Shown here: positions 6,109-7,759 of the stretch, piece after piece
How the letters are laid out: every line of letters starts with the position of its first letter
How positions within the stretch are numbered: the first letter of the stretch is position 1
Source: Clostridia bacterium
GTDB taxonomy: Bacteria > Aerophobota > Aerophobia > Aerophobales > AE-B3A
Direction of reading: 5' to 3'
Length of the DNA stretch: 7,759 nucleotides
NCBI GenBank assembly: GCA_030610745.1
Contig: JAUWRC010000073.1
Location: forward strand, 1 to 7,759
The notes under the pieces: generated by a model
Told to the model about the DNA's origin: nothing
Databases searched by the model: none
Seen by the model: only the letters and a program-made list of their open reading frames with translations
Made by a program: the position numbers and the translations under genes

Positions 6109-7308
6109 ATGACAAAATCCGAAAAAACAATCCAGATAGAGGATAGCTATTTTGCACCGTTTTTTAAGAGGATGCCCATTTCCATAGAGAAGGGGAAGGG
6201 TTCGCTGGTCTGGGATGAGGAGGAAAAAAGATATATTGATTTTACAGGGGGCTGGGGAGTTACCTGTCTTGGGCACTCCCATCCTAATATAGTCCAGGCT
6301 GTAACCACCCAATCCCGGAGGATTATGCAAAATCCAAATTCAGGCTTGACTTATTCGCCTGTTCGGGCTGAATTATTAAAAACGATGGTTGGTATCTTGC
6401 CGGCTAACTTAACCAGGATTTTTTTTACCAATAGCGGCGCCGAAGCAAATGATGCCGCCCTAAAATTGGCCAGAAAAGTGAGCGGCAAGTTGGATGTAAT
6501 TTCTACAGAAAGAAGCTTTCATGGAAGAACCATAAGTACTCTTTCAGCAACCGGTCAGGCAAAACATAGAGGAAGATATAATTCTTTGATGCCAAATTAT
6601 AAATTTATTCCCTTTAATGATATTGAGGCAATGAAAAAAGCTATTAACCGCGAAGTTGCTTCTGTTATTCTCGAGCCCATACAAGGGGAGGGCGGAGTTA
6701 ATATTCCCGAGGAAGGGTATCTGGATGCTGTTTCTGAGCTGTGTGTTAAGAATGAAGTTCTCTTGATAGTTGATGAGATTCAAACAGGATTTGGCCGAAC
6801 AGGAAAGATGTTTGCTGTTCAAGATAAAAATATAAAAATTGACTTTCTCACTATGGCCAAGGGAATAGCAGGGGGATTTCCTTTTGGTGCTTTTGCCATG
6901 AGAGAAGATATTAGCAAAAAATTAGAAATTGGAGACCATGGGGGTACATATTGCGGCAATCCTTTAGGGTGTGCAGTCGCCCTGGCGGTGATAAAGACCT
7001 TAACTAGCGAGAAAATTCCTCATTATGTGGAAAAAGTTGGTTCAAAGGCGCTCCGCCACCTATCAGGCTGGAAGAGCGAATTTCCAGATATTATAGAAGA
7101 TGCAAGAGGAAAAGGACTTTTGCTTGCTTTAGAAGTAAAAAATAGCCAGTTAGCTCAGCGGATATTAGAGGAAAGTTTAAAGAAGGGTCTCATACTGAAT
7201 GTAACCCAAGGAAAGGTAATAAGAATCTTTCCTCCCTTAAATATCAAAGAAGATATTTTAAACGAGGGAATGGATATTTTGTACGATATTATTGAGAAAA
7301 TAAAATGA
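6109..7308 (+). CDS. Class III pyridoxal-phosphate aminotransferase (ArgD/GabT-like)
   Basis: A 399-residue cytosolic fold-type I PLP enzyme that moves an amino group between an omega-amino substrate and a 2-oxoacid. Family marks are NSGAEAND (108-115), SFHGRT (136-141), EPIQGEGG, DEIQTGFGRTG with Asp222 contacting the PLP ring nitrogen, MAKG with Lys251 as Schiff-base lysine, and GGTYCGNPLGCA. The overall pattern is nearest the acetylornithine/succinylornithine aminotransferase group, but GabT-like or putrescine-type specificity cannot be excluded, so no symbol is given. ATG 6109 is chosen because GGAGA at 6098-6102 lies six bases upstream and the protein then has normal family length. The frame continues back to a GTG at 5998, but that adds 37 residues encoded by intergenic repeats. 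No other arginine-pathway gene is in view. The stop overlaps the priA start by ATGA, implying coupling. Confidence 0.93.
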   Translation: MTKSEKTIQIEDSYFAPFFKRMPISIEKGKGSLVWDEEEKRYIDFTGGWGVTCLGHSHPNIVQAVTTQSRRIMQNPNSGLTYSPVRAELLKTMVGILPANLTRIFFTNSGAEANDAALKLARKVSGKLDVISTERSFHGRTISTLSATGQAKHRGRYNSLMPNYKFIPFNDIEAMKKAINREVASVILEPIQGEGGVNIPEEGYLDAVSELCVKNEVLLIVDEIQTGFGRTGKMFAVQDKNIKIDFLTMAKGIAGGFPFGAFAMREDISKKLEIGDHGGTYCGNPLGCAVALAVIKTLTSEKIPHYVEKVGSKALRHLSGWKSEFPDIIEDARGKGLLLALEVKNSQLAQRILEESLKKGLILNVTQGKVIRIFPPLNIKEDILNEGMDILYDIIEKIK

Positions 7309-7706
7309 AATATATCAAGGTAGCTTTGAACCTTCCTTTGAATCAGTCCTTTAGCTATAAGGTTCCTTCGGAGCTTAGCCTTCGAGTTAAAATAGGGACA
7401 AGGGTAATTGTTCCTTTTGGGAGGCGAATTTTAGGTGGTTTTGTAGTGGGGGAGATAAAAAGAGGAGAGGGCGGGTCCCGCTTAAGAGAGATTATCAGAG
7501 TGCTAGATGATTTTCTTCTGGGCGATAATTTTCTTAAGTTAGGCAGATGGATAAGCGAGTATTATTATTGTTCTCTAGGGCAGGCCCTTCATTCGATTTT
7601 TCCTATAGAACAGACTTTTAAAATTGGTAAGGGTAAAAAGAAGGATAAAGAGCTTCCCGCTAACGGAGCTTTCAGAAAGCTGGGGGTGAGGGGGAAATGG
7701 AGCTAA
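7305..7706 (+). CDS. priA: Primosomal protein N' (PriA), N-terminal part only; frame closes in a repeat
   Basis: PriA is the replication-restart helicase that recognises stalled forks and reloads the replisome. Only its N-terminal 3'-end-binding domain is present: YIKVALNLPLNQSFSYKVP, VKIGTRVIVPFGRRILGGFVVG and the WISEYYYCSLGQALHSIFP region (to about residue 105). Complete PriA proteins are roughly 650-820 residues, with a winged helix, helicase motifs and Cys zinc sites; none follows here. After a Lys-rich run (GKGKKKDKE, about 7627-7650) the frame enters low-complexity repeat sequence and stops at 7704-7706. The other two frames also contain stops before the window ends. The gene may have been broken by repeat insertion, or the contig may be misjoined at a repeat. 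The ATG shares ATGA with the aminotransferase stop; no strong ribosome site is seen, fitting coupled translation. Confidence 0.8.
   Translation: MKYIKVALNLPLNQSFSYKVPSELSLRVKIGTRVIVPFGRRILGGFVVGEIKRGEGGSRLREIIRVLDDFLLGDNFLKLGRWISEYYYCSLGQALHSIFPIEQTFKIGKGKKKDKELPANGAFRKLGVRGKWS
7667..7693. repeat. Short hairpin plus GGGTGAGGGG motif inside the priA frame
   Basis: AGCTTTC (7667-7673) pairs with GAAAGCT (7675-7681), and GGGTGAGGGG follows at 7684-7693. The arrangement, hairpin then GGGTGAGGGG, is the same as at 5973-6005. It lies in the region where the PriA reading loses family similarity, marking the likely junction of inserted repeat DNA. Confidence 0.6.
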
Positions 7707-7710
7707 GCGA

Positions 7711-7759
7711 CGCTACCCGCTATACGCTACCCGCTATACGCTAGAAAAAGGGTGAGGGG
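7711..7759 (+). repeat. CGCTACC/CGCTATA tandem repeat followed by GGGTGAGGGG
   Basis: A 14-base unit (CGCTACCCGCTATA, itself two related heptamers) is repeated exactly at 7711-7724 and 7725-7738, with a partial copy CGCTA at 7739-7743. GAAAAA then GGGTGAGGGG (7750-7759) end the window. Heptamer period, CG-initial units and the GGGTGAGGGG partner match the patch at 5996-6064. Confidence 0.8.

Noticed and set aside
7711..7743. CRISPR array
   Set aside because: The units are 7-14 bases and directly adjacent, with no spacers and no cas genes.

Overview
The window looks like a moderately AT-rich bacterial chromosome fragment. The housekeeping genes are bacterial: MltG-type lytic transglycosylase, bacterial AspRS with a GAD insert, class III aminotransferase and PriA. 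The aspartyl-tRNA synthetase carries the His signature of the non-discriminating type, which fits a bacterium that makes Asn-tRNA by transamidation. Short-period intergenic repeats and a candidate diversity-generating-retroelement (DGR) target suggest an uncultivated candidate-phylum lineage. No phylum can be fixed from the sequence alone. All recognised genes lie on the + strand.

Layout. Bases 2-1000 hold the 3' part of mltG, whose 5' end is cut by the window edge. Bases 1047-2825 are aspS. About 545 bases (2826-3370) hold no convincing gene, only a weak hairpin, a short aspS-like fragment and a 'CGCAGAG' type repeat. A tight three-gene cassette follows (3371-5889): a 157-residue DUF6978-like protein, a TTG-started DUF1828/DUF1829 protein overlapping it by 4 bases, and after 12 bases a 422-residue two-domain protein. 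That third protein joins an N-terminal nucleoside-deoxyribosyltransferase/DRHyd-like domain to a C-terminal formylglycine-generating-enzyme (FGE)/C-type-lectin-fold domain. Bases 5887-6075 are a patchwork of short tandem repeats and palindromes. Then come a class III aminotransferase (6109-7308) and, overlapping it by ATGA, the start of priA (7305 on). The priA frame closes inside another repeat patch at the right edge.

Main interest. The last 35 or so codons of the two-domain protein look like the variable region of a DGR. They have a fixed FGE-type scaffold, almost no adenines, and hydrophobic substitutions at positions usually held by Asn, Asp, Arg or Tyr. Every variant codon ends in a pyrimidine, as expected from AAY template codons. 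No reverse transcriptase or template repeat is visible here, so any DGR would have to act from elsewhere. Together with the predicted nucleotide- or NAD-targeting N-terminal domain and the two DUF partners, this suggests a biological-conflict system with a diversifiable sensor. That role is an inference.
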